This document shows, piece after piece, positions 49,252 through 58,749 of a stretch of 64,000 nt of DNA; the stretch's first letter is position 1, and every line of letters begins with the position of its first letter. A model generated the notes under the pieces. It saw only the letters and a program-made list of their open reading frames with translations. It ran no database searches and was not told the origin of the DNA. Source of the stretch: Lachnospiraceae bacterium (lineage in GTDB: Bacteria; Bacillota; Clostridia; Lachnospirales; Lachnospiraceae); contig JAKSRS010000006.1 in the NCBI GenBank assembly GCA_024403515.1, positions 17,984-81,983 on the forward strand. Direction: 5' to 3'. Position numbers and translations under genes: made by a program.

Positions 49252-50037
49252 ATGGACTTATCCAAAGAGTGGGTTAGAAGCGAGTTTATAAACCATGAAA
49301 TGCTTAACAGGCACAGGGAAATAAACAGTGAGCTTTCTTTTTACGATGCTATTGCAAGCGGAAACCTTGAAGTAGTAGAAGAAAACTGTAAAGCGAAGAT
49401 GTTTGTAAATCCCGACGGTGTTGGGAGACTTTCTTCGGACGATTTAAGAAACATAAAATATCATTTTGTTGTGACTACGGCGCTAATAGTACGATACTGC
49501 ATTCACTACGGTATGGAACTTGAAAAGGCGTATTCCCTAAGTGATTTTTACATATACCAGATGGATGGCATGAAAACTATCGAGGAAGTATGCGCTATAC
49601 ACGATGTTATGTGTATTGATCTTTGCAAGAAGATGCGTGATTTAAGGAAGAATCAGGTACTTTCCAAGCACATCGTAAAGTGCGTCGACTATATTTATGC
49701 ACATCTTCACTACAGAATTACTATTGAAGAACTTGCCGATTATCTTGAACTTTCAGTAAGCTATCTCTCTAAATTGTTTAAAAAAGAAATGGGAATGGCA
49801 CTTAGCGATTACATTAATATGCTTAAAATTGATAAGGCCAAAGAAATGCTGTTATACACAGATGAAAAGATTATAGATATCGCTAATTCACTTTCTTTTT
49901 CCTCACAAAGTCATTTTATTAAGGTTTTTAGTACCTTTACAGGGGTAACACCTTTTGTGTTCAGACAGAAAAAGTTTAGAAGTAACTGGAATCCGATAGT
50001 TGAAAATGGGAAGAATAGTACTATAATAGGGGAATAA
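49252..50037 (+). CDS. AraC-family transcription regulator
   Basis: 261 residues. The N-terminal ~150 residues are helical and resemble no cupin; they carry a conserved-looking YHFVVTTALIVRYCIHYG stretch seen in AraC proteins of Lachnospiraceae. The C-terminal ~100 residues hold both helix-turn-helix units: ITIEELADYLELSVSYLSKLFKKEMG and KIIDIANSLSFSSQSHFIKVFSTFTGVTPFVFRQKK. It binds DNA and probably senses a small molecule. The inverted repeats before it could be its own sites. No sugar genes are adjacent. Confidence 0.9.
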   Translation: MDLSKEWVRSEFINHEMLNRHREINSELSFYDAIASGNLEVVEENCKAKMFVNPDGVGRLSSDDLRNIKYHFVVTTALIVRYCIHYGMELEKAYSLSDFYIYQMDGMKTIEEVCAIHDVMCIDLCKKMRDLRKNQVLSKHIVKCVDYIYAHLHYRITIEELADYLELSVSYLSKLFKKEMGMALSDYINMLKIDKAKEMLLYTDEKIIDIANSLSFSSQSHFIKVFSTFTGVTPFVFRQKKFRSNWNPIVENGKNSTIIGE

Positions 50038-50087
50038 TGTGTATTAGTACTTAATAAATAACCAGCTATATGCGAGAATGAGGATAT

Positions 50088-51359
50088 ATGAAAAAACTAG
50101 TATCGATCAACACAGTTTTATTTATCTCAATTGTGGGTGCGCTTTTTGCCCTGCTTTGTATGTTTTTTAATGCAGAAGGTCTTAATGACTATGATCCTGA
50201 AGGCGGTGAATCTTATATCACTTTATATGGCGAGGCTCACGGAATTGAGTCCTTTTATGATGCTGAGTTAGAAGGCTGGGGACAGTTTTATAGTGAAGGC
50301 TGCAGGGATTTATTTATAGAGTTAAGCTATTATGAGGGCGAACTTTTAAATGACTATATGAAGGCCGAAGACGCTGAAATTTTGGATGTTATCTACGATA
50401 GTCTTGAAGGGACACCATCGCATACACAGTATTTTTTGGACTTTTATACAGCTATAAAGCGTGACTATCCTGAAACCGTTTTTCACGGTACCGATATTGG
50501 TCATCAGTATTGGAATCTTGGACCCTACTACCTTGAGTATCTTGAAAAGGCCGGTCTTAAAGATAGTGATAAGTACCAAAGAACTCTTGAAGTAATGGAA
50601 CAGGGAAGGGCCTGGTACGAAGACCTTGATTCAGACGGAGAATTTCGTGAGAATCTGATGGTTGAAAACTTTATCTGGGACTATGACCGGTTAGTTTCTG
50701 AAAAAGGTGGCGAAAAAGTCAAGATTATGGGCATTTATGGTGGCTATCATACAAACATGAAAGATAATGTTATGTCAACCAGACTCAAAAACCACTACAG
50801 TGACATAATTTCAGTAAGATATGTTGCCAATAAGTTTTTAAAGGCCGATTCCTATGCTGTCGGTTTTTCCTATTTTGGTTTGACTTTTGTAGCCCTTCTT
50901 TTGATTCCTAATATCATTTTCGGTTTCACTATAACAGATGAATTAAGGGATGCACTTGAAAACAAGAATATGTTTCTTACAATAACTGAAAGAGTTGGTG
51001 AGGCATTAATCTGCATTGTGCTCCTTCTTTTTCCGGCTAATAATCCGAGGGCCGTTATTAAGCCTCAGATATGTATGTTCTTTTCGAGACGCTTTGAATG
51101 GTTCGTTTTAGTAGTTTTATTTATGGCAATATATGAAATCTTCTGGATAAGATTTTTTAGAAGTAAAAAGACCGTTAAGGATCTTTACCACTCAACCTGC
51201 GGTGTTCCGTTTGCAGGAGCCATACTTCCATGTTTTGCAGTCTTTTGCCTGGGAGTATATGCCGGTAACTTGGTTACCATTGCGGCAGCAGTGATTTTTA
51301 CCATTGGTCACTTGGGAATTCATATATCCTGTTACAAAAGATATTTTTCGAAAAATTAA
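50088..51359 (+). CDS. Membrane protein with external GEAHG-motif domain
   Basis: 423 residues. A signal anchor (~10-27) is followed by a domain (~40-260) with LYGEAHGIESF, FIELSYYEGELLN and GIYGGYHTNM. The GEAHG...His pattern recalls the TIKI/TraB/ChaN and erythromycin-esterase superfamily, in which Glu and His residues form a metal or catalytic site. The last ~150 residues hold about five membrane helices. Members range from proteases to haem carriers and esterases, so no activity is claimed. The combination with a polytopic C-terminus is unusual. It follows the AraC gene by 50 bases. Confidence 0.65.
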   Translation: MKKLVSINTVLFISIVGALFALLCMFFNAEGLNDYDPEGGESYITLYGEAHGIESFYDAELEGWGQFYSEGCRDLFIELSYYEGELLNDYMKAEDAEILDVIYDSLEGTPSHTQYFLDFYTAIKRDYPETVFHGTDIGHQYWNLGPYYLEYLEKAGLKDSDKYQRTLEVMEQGRAWYEDLDSDGEFRENLMVENFIWDYDRLVSEKGGEKVKIMGIYGGYHTNMKDNVMSTRLKNHYSDIISVRYVANKFLKADSYAVGFSYFGLTFVALLLIPNIIFGFTITDELRDALENKNMFLTITERVGEALICIVLLLFPANNPRAVIKPQICMFFSRRFEWFVLVVLFMAIYEIFWIRFFRSKKTVKDLYHSTCGVPFAGAILPCFAVFCLGVYAGNLVTIAAAVIFTIGHLGIHISCYKRYFSKN

Positions 51360-51371
51360 AAAGAAACGATT

Positions 51372-51441
51372 AATCCTCCATAAGACGCAAAGCATAAAAC
51401 AGAGTTTTTTTGGTAAGTTTTAGTCTAATGGAGGATTTTTG
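51372..51441 (+). terminator. Long-loop intrinsic terminator
   Basis: AATCCTCCAT-AGAC (51372-51386) pairs with GTCT-ATGGAGGATT (51423-51437) around a loop of about 36 bases that itself contains AAAAC/GTTTT, then TTTTTG. Similar in plan to the terminator after tyrA. Confidence 0.8.
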
Positions 51442-51583
51442 TTATAGAAATTCTTCTATGATATGAATGAGGTGCGAAAATGTTCTTTAATTACGCATTA
51501 ATTGAGTTAAATATAATAAATAAACAATGATACGTAATGATTAGATAACATAATGTAACATATGTATTTAGGAGGAATTTCAA

Positions 51584-53026
51584 ATGACCAAAGAACAGTG
51601 TAGGCGCGTAAACAGAACTATATACCCCATTATTTTGGTAGAGTTCACATACATTTTTCTTATTCTTGGCGCCTTTTGCCTGGCATCCGGAGGAACAGGC
51701 GTAACTTACATCCAGATGATTGTGGCATTTATTACAGTCATAGCATCAACAATTCTTTTTATCACTAAAAGAGAAACTGCATGGGCTGGCGAAACAATGT
51801 TAGTTATTGCAAGCATTTCTTATGTTATTACAGTTTTAGTAAGTAACAGCCCTGAAAGCTTTGCTTATGCTTTTCCTATTATCTTCGCAGCAATGGCATT
51901 TCTTAATAAGAGAATTATCGTCTGTGATAACATTGCGATTTTAATTGCCAATATACTTAAACTGATTATTAAAAGCGGTGACAAGGCCAACTCTGACGCA
52001 TACTTCTTAGCAGCTCTTATTTCAGGACTTATCTTCTTTGCAACATATAAGATTATCAAGCTCCTTATCAAGAACAACGAAGAGAATCTTGCAGCCATCA
52101 AGGAAGCAGCTGAAAAGCAGGAAGAAAGCGCAAATAAGATGAGATCAGTTGCTGATGATATTTCAAATCTTTTTGGCGATGCTATGGAAATGACCGACAG
52201 ACTCAACCAGAGCATTGAATCAAGCAACTTTGCAATGAGCAATATCGCTGACAGCACAGAAAACACTGCAGAAGCTATTCAGGAACAGGCTGCTATGTGT
52301 TCTAAGATTCAGCAGCAGACAGACACAGCTGAAAAAGAAATTCGTGACATGCTTGAAGCTTCATCACTTACAAATACAAATATCGCTGAAGGAGCCAAGA
52401 AGGTTGATGACCTTAAAAAGCAGGCTCAGACAGTTGAAAGCGCAAGCAATATTACAGTAGAAGTTATGGATTCACTCCTTAAGAAGGTTGAAGAAGTTGA
52501 AAGCTTCGTAGACGATATCTTAAAGATTTCAAACCAAACCAACTTACTTGCACTTAATGCTTCAATCGAAGCTGCAAGAGCCGGTGAAGCAGGTAAGGGA
52601 TTTGCGGTAGTTGCTGATCAGATCAGACAGCTTTCAGAGCAGACCAAGGATTCATCTAACAGTATCACAAACATCATCGGAGAACTTAACGAAGATACCA
52701 AGCGTGCCGGTGAAAGTGTTCAGAACTCTGTTGAATCAGTTAATAAGCAGAATCAGTCAATTGCTGAAACACAGGAAACATTTGCTAAGATCAGAGAAGA
52801 CGTTTCCAAGTTGTCAGCAAGCATCAATAAGACAGAAGATGTTGTTAAGGGTATCGTTGAATCAACCGGTGTTATCTTAGAAAACATCACTCACTTATCG
52901 GCAACCAGTGAGGAAGTAGCAGCTTCATCATCAGAAGGAATGAAGACTTCCGAATCTACAGTAACTGATATGAGACTTTGCAAGGAAATCATCGAAAAGA
53001 TTTACGGCTTATCACAGCAGTTATAA
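51584..53026 (+). CDS. Methyl-accepting chemotaxis-type receptor
   Basis: 480 residues. About six membrane helices (~10-165) replace the usual external sensor domain, so the signal is sensed within or near the membrane. Then comes a long coiled coil and the signalling tip [43 protein letters not shown] that docks CheA and CheW. Extended Ala/Ser/Gln-rich heptads flank it. A strong GGAGGA ribosome site precedes the ATG. Chemotaxis or motility genes are not in the window, so it is an orphan receptor. Confidence 0.94.
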   Translation: MTKEQCRRVNRTIYPIILVEFTYIFLILGAFCLASGGTGVTYIQMIVAFITVIASTILFITKRETAWAGETMLVIASISYVITVLVSNSPESFAYAFPIIFAAMAFLNKRIIVCDNIAILIANILKLIIKSGDKANSDAYFLAALISGLIFFATYKIIKLLIKNNEENLAAIKEAAEKQEESANKMRSVADDISNLFGDAMEMTDRLNQSIESSNFAMSNIADSTENTAEAIQEQAAMCSKIQQQTDTAEKEIRDMLEASSLTNTNIAEGAKKVDDLKKQAQTVESASNITVEVMDSLLKKVEEVESFVDDILKISNQTNLLALNASIEAARAGEAGKGFAVVADQIRQLSEQTKDSSNSITNIIGELNEDTKRAGESVQNSVESVNKQNQSIAETQETFAKIREDVSKLSASINKTEDVVKGIVESTGVILENITHLSATSEEVAASSSEGMKTSESTVTDMRLCKEIIEKIYGLSQQL

Positions 53027-53047
53027 ATTTAATAAAATTGTGTCAGC

Positions 53048-53091
53048 ATCTGCGGATAATATGCCACCACATATTGTCCGCAGATTTTTTG
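53048..53091 (+). terminator. Intrinsic terminator after the receptor gene
   Basis: ATCTGCGGATAATATG (53048-53063) pairs with CATATTGTCCGCAGAT (53070-53085), then TTTTTT. Confidence 0.93.
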
Positions 53092-53195
53092 CTTGTACGG
53101 ACATTTTCATATGTGGTATAACTATGAAAGTGTGTTGAAATTATTGGGTAATGGAAAAATGATATAGTTTCCTTATCTTTTTAGGAGGACATCAG

Positions 53196-54623
53196 ATGTA
53201 CACAGCGGTACTGACAATTCAATATATAAGCATCGTGGTTGTATGGGTCTGCATGACACAGGTGTTTTACAGTAAGCACTCCAAACTACAGCAGGTACTG
53301 ACATATATACTTCTATGTGATTTAATAAACCAGCTTGGAATGTTATTTAATATGCAGGCCAAGACGGCTGATGGCGCTTTGATAGGAATAAAAATAGCTT
53401 ATCTTGGTAAGCTTTTTGTTATTATATTTATCTTTTTCTTTGTCATGGGATTTTGTAAGGTTAAAATTCCAACTTTTGTAAAGGCTCTGTCGGTCTTTAT
53501 TCAGGCAGGACTGCTCGCCTGCGTGTGGACCTGTGACAGAAATGCCCTGTTTTACAGTAGTATTTCTTTTGACGAAGGAGATATGTATCCCCATCTTGTA
53601 AAAACAGCAGGACCGGCATATATGGTCTTTGTTGCGGTGGTGTCTTTATATACGATTATCATGATTACCGCCTGTATCGTGAGGCTCATCCAAAGTAAGG
53701 AAAAGGAACAGAAGATTCGACTATTGTGTCTTTTGCTGATTCCTTTGATTACTTTCTTATCTTACGTAATATACAAGTTAAAACTTTTTGGAATTTACGA
53801 CTGCACAAGTATTGCTTTTCTGATAAGCACATTGATTTTAATCTATGCAATCAGCCGATACGAGCTCATAGATTTTGTATCTGAGGCCAAAGAAATGATT
53901 ATCGACGAGATTTCGGATTCGATTCTTGTTTTAAATGAGATGGAGCAGCTAGTTTACTACAATAAGCCCGCAGTTGAACTCTTCCCTGAAATCAGTGAAC
54001 TTGAAGGTGCAACTGTTGTCGGAAAAAGACTTGAAACTGCGTCACTTTTAGGCGGAGAACTTTGGATTGACTCAAAACTTTATACGGTAAGATTTAAAGA
54101 GATAAAGAGTAAAAACAAGGTAAGATCCAAGATTTATACCCTTACTGATAATACAAGTAACTTCAGGATGACATACGAAGACGGGCTTACCAGTGTAGGA
54201 AACCGCCGAGCTCTTATGAGGGCGATGGAAGATATTGATCCTGAACAGTATACCTATCTTGTTATCATGGATATCGATGATTTCAAGGGTATAAATGATA
54301 GCAAGGGTCATAAAGTCGGTGATGACTGCCTGGTAAAAATGGCATCATTTCTTGCCAGGGAGTTTGGTAAGGGCAATGTATTTCGCTTTGGTGGAGACGA
54401 GTTTGTGCTTCTTTTGAATATTACTATCGAAGAACTCGAAAGAAAGCTTGTAGAACTTAACGCAAACTTTTCTTCGAAAGACCAGCCCTATCCATTCAAC
54501 ATAAGTGGTGGCTACGTTAAGATATCACAAAGCACCGACATGGATGCTTTGATGAAACGTGCAGACGACGCATTATATGAAGTTAAAAAGTCCGGTAAGG
54601 GACGTTTTGCATTGGCCAAATAG
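53196..54623 (+). CDS. Diguanylate cyclase with seven-helix membrane sensor
   Basis: 475 residues. Seven hydrophobic helices (~1-220) of the 7TM histidine-kinase-sensor type, a PAS-like module (~235-330) and a GGDEF domain (~335-475). The active-site motif is intact, FRFGGDEF with the first Gly at 399, and MDIDDFKGINDSKGH binds metal and GTP, so it should make cyclic di-GMP. The inhibitory RxxD site upstream of GGDEF is absent (GKGN instead), which suggests the enzyme is not product-inhibited at that site. AGGAGG precedes the ATG. Probably links a membrane signal to motility or adhesion. Confidence 0.93.
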   Translation: MYTAVLTIQYISIVVVWVCMTQVFYSKHSKLQQVLTYILLCDLINQLGMLFNMQAKTADGALIGIKIAYLGKLFVIIFIFFFVMGFCKVKIPTFVKALSVFIQAGLLACVWTCDRNALFYSSISFDEGDMYPHLVKTAGPAYMVFVAVVSLYTIIMITACIVRLIQSKEKEQKIRLLCLLLIPLITFLSYVIYKLKLFGIYDCTSIAFLISTLILIYAISRYELIDFVSEAKEMIIDEISDSILVLNEMEQLVYYNKPAVELFPEISELEGATVVGKRLETASLLGGELWIDSKLYTVRFKEIKSKNKVRSKIYTLTDNTSNFRMTYEDGLTSVGNRRALMRAMEDIDPEQYTYLVIMDIDDFKGINDSKGHKVGDDCLVKMASFLAREFGKGNVFRFGGDEFVLLLNITIEELERKLVELNANFSSKDQPYPFNISGGYVKISQSTDMDALMKRADDALYEVKKSGKGRFALAK

Positions 54624-54655
54624 TAGTTAGTCTTTGAAAGAAAAAACTAAAGATA

Positions 54656-54692
54656 GACCGAAGTGTAATGGACATTGCACTTCGGTCTTTTT
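54656..54692 (+). terminator. Intrinsic terminator
   Basis: GACCGAAGTG (54656-54665) pairs with CACTTCGGTC (54678-54687), then TTTTTG. Confidence 0.93.
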
Positions 54693-54779
54693 GCGTCGAT
54701 AGAAGGTGACACGGGCACATTATGCCTGAGAATTTATGAATAAAATAAAAAATGCATCTAACGAGCACTACTCAAAAGA

Positions 54780-54866
54780 TATTAGATAAAAATCTAATAA
54801 AACCATTGACGCGCGCCTAATAGTATGTTAGATTAACAACACAAGACAGTTAGATGCTTATCTAAC
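54780..54866 (+). promoter_or_regulatory. Promoter and palindromic operators of the MFS/ArsR operon
   Basis: Two palindromes share the core TTAGAT-N4-ATCTAA: TATTAGAT-AAAA-ATCTAATA (54780-54799) and GTTAGAT-GCTT-ATCTAAC (54849-54866), centres 68 bp apart. A third GTTA-GAT-TAAC lies at 54827-54837, over the -10 of a TTGACG (54806-54811)-N17-TAGATT promoter. A half-site ATCTAAC lies at 54756. The ArsR-type regulator two genes on is the likely ligand. Confidence 0.75.
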
Positions 54867-54892
54867 AATATATTAGACAGGTGGTTGTGGTT

Positions 54893-56158
54893 ATGTCAGA
54901 AAAAGAAAACAAAATTGGATATCGTACAGTATTAAAACAGAAGGAGTATGTAAAGGTATTAGTTGCCAATCTAATAAGCCGATTCGGCGACTCTATCGAT
55001 GCTATCGCTTTTACATGGCTGGTTTATCAGGCAACGGGAAAGGCATCCTGGTCAGCTATTATTTTTGCAGTTAATCAGTTGCCGGGAATATTTGTTCAGC
55101 CTTTCGTTGGTCCTATTGTTGAGAGAATGAACAAGAAAAGAGTATTAGTTGTTACCGATATTATCCGAGCAGTGATCATTATTTTACTTGCAGGATTGTA
55201 TGTAACAAACAACATTAACGCATGGGTTCTTTTGCTCTTTACAATTATTATTTCAACGGTCGAGTCATTTAATATTCCTGCGGCGACTGCAATTGTGCCT
55301 TCAATAATAAATCTCGATTACTATGAATACAGCTCTTCATTATCTAAGTCTTTAGGTACAGCTGTTGAACTTGTAGGTATGGCTGTAGCAGGCGGAATCC
55401 TTGCCTTATTTGGAGTACACACAGCAATTGCTATTGATGCTGCGACTTTTGCAATATCAGCAGTGATTCTTTCTTTTGTAAACATGGGCGAAGCTGAAAT
55501 TTCCAAAGCTGCTATGAGTGCAAGAGAATATATTGGGTCGCTTAAGGAAGGCGTTTCTTACGTTAAGGACTATAAGATTATTAGAAATTTCTGTATCCTT
55601 GGGGCATTTGCCAATGCGGCTTTGGTGCCTATTAATTCACTTCAGGGACCAATGGTAAGTGAACTTATGGGGCAGGGACCTGAATTTTTAAGTTTCTATG
55701 GAATATCTTTATCGGTGTTCATTGGAGTCAGCTCTCTTGCTTATCCTTTTATTAGTAAGAAAGTGGCGCCCCTTACAACAATAGTTACTGCAGGACTTTT
55801 AGTAGGACTTGGCGTTTTTTCAATAACGTTCACAAGATTTTTCCACGATAATGCAGCTATGGTTTATGTGATTGCATTTTTATCATGTATGTTAATCGGT
55901 GTTGGGGCAGCACTTTTGACATCTACTTTAAACGTCCAGTTTATAAAGAGTGTAAAGCCTGAATACCTGGCAAGAGTTGCGTCAATCTTCAATGCCATAG
56001 TTGGTGCGGCAAGCCCTGTGACTTCTTTTATAGTTGGATTAGTTGCTGCTGTCTTTTCTATTAGCCAGATATTCACAGTAAGTGCTATAATATATATCGT
56101 GATATTTATTGTGCTTGCAATTAAGAAGGTTGATTTTGGTGAAAGAAATCAAGGTTAA
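54893..56158 (+). CDS. Major facilitator superfamily exporter
   Basis: 421 residues, about 12 membrane helices. The start region FGDSIDAIAFTWLVYQATGKASWSAII and the loop VGPIVERMNKKRVLVVTDIIRA fit MFS_3-type efflux proteins (macrolide or siderophore exporters and relatives). The ATG at 54893 lies 7 bases after AGGTGG; in-frame GTG codons at 54881 and 54887 are possible. It is the first gene behind the palindromic operators and is followed after 26 bases by an ArsR-type regulator, a common layout for an exporter and its repressor. Substrate unknown. Confidence 0.9.
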   Translation: MSEKENKIGYRTVLKQKEYVKVLVANLISRFGDSIDAIAFTWLVYQATGKASWSAIIFAVNQLPGIFVQPFVGPIVERMNKKRVLVVTDIIRAVIIILLAGLYVTNNINAWVLLLFTIIISTVESFNIPAATAIVPSIINLDYYEYSSSLSKSLGTAVELVGMAVAGGILALFGVHTAIAIDAATFAISAVILSFVNMGEAEISKAAMSAREYIGSLKEGVSYVKDYKIIRNFCILGAFANAALVPINSLQGPMVSELMGQGPEFLSFYGISLSVFIGVSSLAYPFISKKVAPLTTIVTAGLLVGLGVFSITFTRFFHDNAAMVYVIAFLSCMLIGVGAALLTSTLNVQFIKSVKPEYLARVASIFNAIVGAASPVTSFIVGLVAAVFSISQIFTVSAIIYIVIFIVLAIKKVDFGERNQG

Positions 56159-56184
56159 TTATCTGTAGAGGGTGAGGAAGTATA

Positions 56185-57312
56185 ATGGTCATTAATGAGT
56201 CAGTAAACAAGATATTTGAAGCAAGCAGCCTTTTGTGGCGACTGAAGATGAAGGATACCTTCGCTCAGGAGGAGGCAGCATTTCTTGCCAAGACCGGGCT
56301 TAATGAGGACGACGTATTAAAGAAGTTTGATCTTTTAAAGAGGATTGAAAAAGAAGCCAGAGAGCATGTTTCGCCAATCATTGAGGACTTAGATTACTAT
56401 TTTTCGGTAGACAGTGGTCAAGTGGCACCGCTTGGCTGCGGCTCAATTCTGCTTTTTGAGCCTACAGGATATGATTACAGTACGATTGAATCTTTGAGGG
56501 AGTATTTATACAGCCTAAGTGACGAGCAGTGGCTTGGCCATTACGGTGACGCTGTTGGATTTTGCTTAAATAAAATGCATATAGATGATGATATGGAGTC
56601 AGATTTTTCTTTTGCCTCCATAGAAGATGCAGTAAGAAAGATAATCTCTTTACCCATAAAAAACGAACTTAAAATTAAGTTCCAAAGTGTGCTTGTTGAC
56701 CGAAAAAGTCACTGGGAGAGAATATTTAAACTTCTTGAATGGGCTATGAATATTATTGAGCCTTTTGAAGATGAGATGAATGCCTGGGTAAAGAAGGCGG
56801 CACAGTACGAAAGCAAGCTTTTAGGTGACGGCAAGATTTACGAGTATATGTGTAAGCTTGTCGGAATCGAGATGGACTACAATGAGCAGGGCTATGAAGT
56901 GACTATTGGCGTGATAATGTATAATATGGTCAATGTTTTTGTTGATGCTATTTTAAAGCCCAAGACCAAGGCGTATTTAAGACTTGGTGTAATTTTTGAT
57001 GAGTACTTTGAACCTATTGACTTGTTTATGGTAAATAGTTCGGCAAATCCCGAACGAATAGAAAAAGTTTTAAAACTATTAGCAGATAAGAGTAAGTTTG
57101 CTATCCTTCTTTATATTAAAGACAATAAAGCCTATGGTAGTGAACTTGCCAAACATTTTAACCTTACAACAGCTACGATATCTCATCACATGAGTGCTCT
57201 TGTAAGTGATGGTCTTGTAAAGACTCAGGAAATTGATAATAAGGTTTATTACAGCACTAATAAAGAGGCGCTGCGAAGCGTCTTTGTAGAATGTACTAAG
57301 ATGTTTGAATGA
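56185..57312 (+). CDS. ArsR-type winged-helix regulator with long N-terminal domain
   Basis: 375 residues, far longer than a typical ArsR protein (~100). The C-terminal ~80 residues are the ArsR winged helix: ERIEKVLKLLADKSKFAILLYI, then AYGSELAKHFNLTTATISHHMSALVSDGLV and the wing KVYYSTN. The first ~285 residues are helical without a clear ligand motif and probably bind the inducer. It should bind the TTAGAT-N4-ATCTAA palindromes and control the MFS gene and itself, and perhaps the following redox genes, which start 18 bases downstream. Confidence 0.87.
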   Translation: MVINESVNKIFEASSLLWRLKMKDTFAQEEAAFLAKTGLNEDDVLKKFDLLKRIEKEAREHVSPIIEDLDYYFSVDSGQVAPLGCGSILLFEPTGYDYSTIESLREYLYSLSDEQWLGHYGDAVGFCLNKMHIDDDMESDFSFASIEDAVRKIISLPIKNELKIKFQSVLVDRKSHWERIFKLLEWAMNIIEPFEDEMNAWVKKAAQYESKLLGDGKIYEYMCKLVGIEMDYNEQGYEVTIGVIMYNMVNVFVDAILKPKTKAYLRLGVIFDEYFEPIDLFMVNSSANPERIEKVLKLLADKSKFAILLYIKDNKAYGSELAKHFNLTTATISHHMSALVSDGLVKTQEIDNKVYYSTNKEALRSVFVECTKMFE

Positions 57313-57330
57313 GGCCAAAGAAGGTAAGCG

Positions 57331-57732
57331 GTGAAGAACAGTAGAATTATAGCGGCACTGATTGGCTTGACCGGTGCAGTCAGCAATAATGGTAAAACTG
57401 AAAATACCGATGATGTTGTCTTAAAGGCGTTAACCATGGACGATGGAGATGAAATCGTAAACGAAATTCATGATGAAAAGTTTAGGATTTCTCCTAACTG
57501 CGCAACATGTGAGTCTCCTTGCGGCAATACTTCGGATTACGATATGGACAAATTTTTTAATGGCCCGGAGGATGTTGTTAAACTTAAGCTGGAAATCGTA
57601 GACCGTGTAAAAGAATATGCACTAAAGTGCTCTAAAGACATGGATGATTTGGAAGTGATTTACAAGGCACTTGCGTATCTTGGCTATGATCTTAAATATG
57701 AAAGTTATATGGCGTTAAAAGATGAACTGTAA
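57331..57732 (+). CDS. Small protein with N-terminal Cys motif, unknown function
   Basis: 133 residues. The motif NCATCESPCGNTSDYDM places three cysteines at 57, 60 and 64, a spacing able to hold part of an iron-sulfur cluster or zinc; it faintly recalls the N-terminal Cys motif of hybrid-cluster proteins. The rest is helical. It starts with GTG behind AAGAAGG. Direct neighbours are a ferredoxin-type protein and a cupin, and the set of three looks like one redox unit. No activity is claimed. Confidence 0.72.
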   Translation: MKNSRIIAALIGLTGAVSNNGKTENTDDVVLKALTMDDGDEIVNEIHDEKFRISPNCATCESPCGNTSDYDMDKFFNGPEDVVKLKLEIVDRVKEYALKCSKDMDDLEVIYKALAYLGYDLKYESYMALKDEL

Positions 57733-57753
57733 AATACCTGGGGAGGAAGAAAA

Positions 57754-58347
57754 GTGATAAGACAGATTATCCATATTGATGAAGAAAAGTGTAATGGCTG
57801 TGGAATATGCGCCAGAGCGTGCCATGAAGGAGCAATTGATATAATTGACAACAAGGCCAGGTTGGTAAGAGAAAATTTCTGCGATGGCTTTGGAGATTGT
57901 CTTCCAGGCTGTCCAAAAGGGGCGATAACTTTTGAGCAAAGGGAAGCACCTGCATACGATGAGGCAGCAGTAAAAGCAGCTCAGGGAAAGAAAGTTTCCA
58001 ACTGGCCGGTTCAGATTAAGCTTGCGCCAATCACTGCAGAATACTTTAACGCAGCGAGTTTATTACTTGCGGCCGACTGCACAGCATATGCTTACGCAGA
58101 TTTTCATAAGGACTTCATGGCCGGGAAGGTTTGCCTGATTGGCTGCCCTAAGCTGGATATGATTGACTATAGTGAAAAGCTTACCATGATACTTTCAAAC
58201 AATGATATTAAGGATGTTACTCTTGTAAGAATGCAGGTTCCATGCTGTGGCGGATTAGAAAGAGCAATAGGTAAGGCTATTAAAGACTGTGGAAAGAATA
58301 TTGAGTTAAAGATTTCTGTAGTCAGTATAGATGGAAAAATTTTATAG
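57754..58347 (+). CDS. Ferredoxin-type 4Fe-4S protein with extra C-terminal domain
   Basis: 197 residues. Residues ~8-60 carry two cluster-binding motifs: CNGCGICARAC (C13, C16, C19, C23) and a second CDGFGDCLPGC (C43, C49, C53), the latter with a longer first gap than in ordinary ferredoxins. Residues ~80-197 add a domain with CTAY, LIGCPKLD and MQVPCCGGLERAIGKAI, whose Cys pairs could bind a further cofactor. It would carry electrons in the cytoplasm. It starts with GTG behind GGGGAGG, 21 bases after the Cys-motif gene. Confidence 0.88.
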   Translation: MIRQIIHIDEEKCNGCGICARACHEGAIDIIDNKARLVRENFCDGFGDCLPGCPKGAITFEQREAPAYDEAAVKAAQGKKVSNWPVQIKLAPITAEYFNAASLLLAADCTAYAYADFHKDFMAGKVCLIGCPKLDMIDYSEKLTMILSNNDIKDVTLVRMQVPCCGGLERAIGKAIKDCGKNIELKISVVSIDGKIL

Positions 58348-58380
58348 ATATTGCATACTATTTATGAGGAGGGAAATATA

Positions 58381-58704
58381 GTGTACAAGAATATCGAAAA
58401 GAAGGTAAAACTCGCCTTAAAGGATCAGGTTGAGTACCAAAAGGGACAGGTTGTCAGCAAGACACTTGTTCAGAACGACTGCGTTAGCATGACTATTTTT
58501 TCTTTTGATAAAGGTGAAGAGATTTCAACTCATGCTGCAGGCGGAGACGCGATGGTAACAGTTCTTGAAGGAAAGGGACGATTTACTGTAGCCGACGAGG
58601 TTTTCTATCTCGAAGCAGGCGATACCCTGATTATGCCCAAGGACATTCCACACGCGGTATATGGTGAAGAGCAGTTTAAGATGCAGCTGGTGGTTTCGTA
58701 CTAG
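58381..58704 (+). CDS. Single-domain cupin protein
   Basis: 107 residues. A small beta-barrel with the cupin pattern: ISTHAAGGDAMVTVLEGKG and YLEAGDTLIMPKDIPHAV supply one metal His in each motif (the first motif lacks the second usual His, having THAAG). The GTG at 58381 is chosen for GAGGAGG 10 bases upstream; an in-frame TTG at 58351 would run over that site. Last gene of the redox set; function unknown. Confidence 0.87.
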   Translation: MYKNIEKKVKLALKDQVEYQKGQVVSKTLVQNDCVSMTIFSFDKGEEISTHAAGGDAMVTVLEGKGRFTVADEVFYLEAGDTLIMPKDIPHAVYGEEQFKMQLVVSY

Positions 58705-58749
58705 TTGTAAGCCCAAAAGGTAGATATAGCTCTCAAAAGGAGAAGAAGG

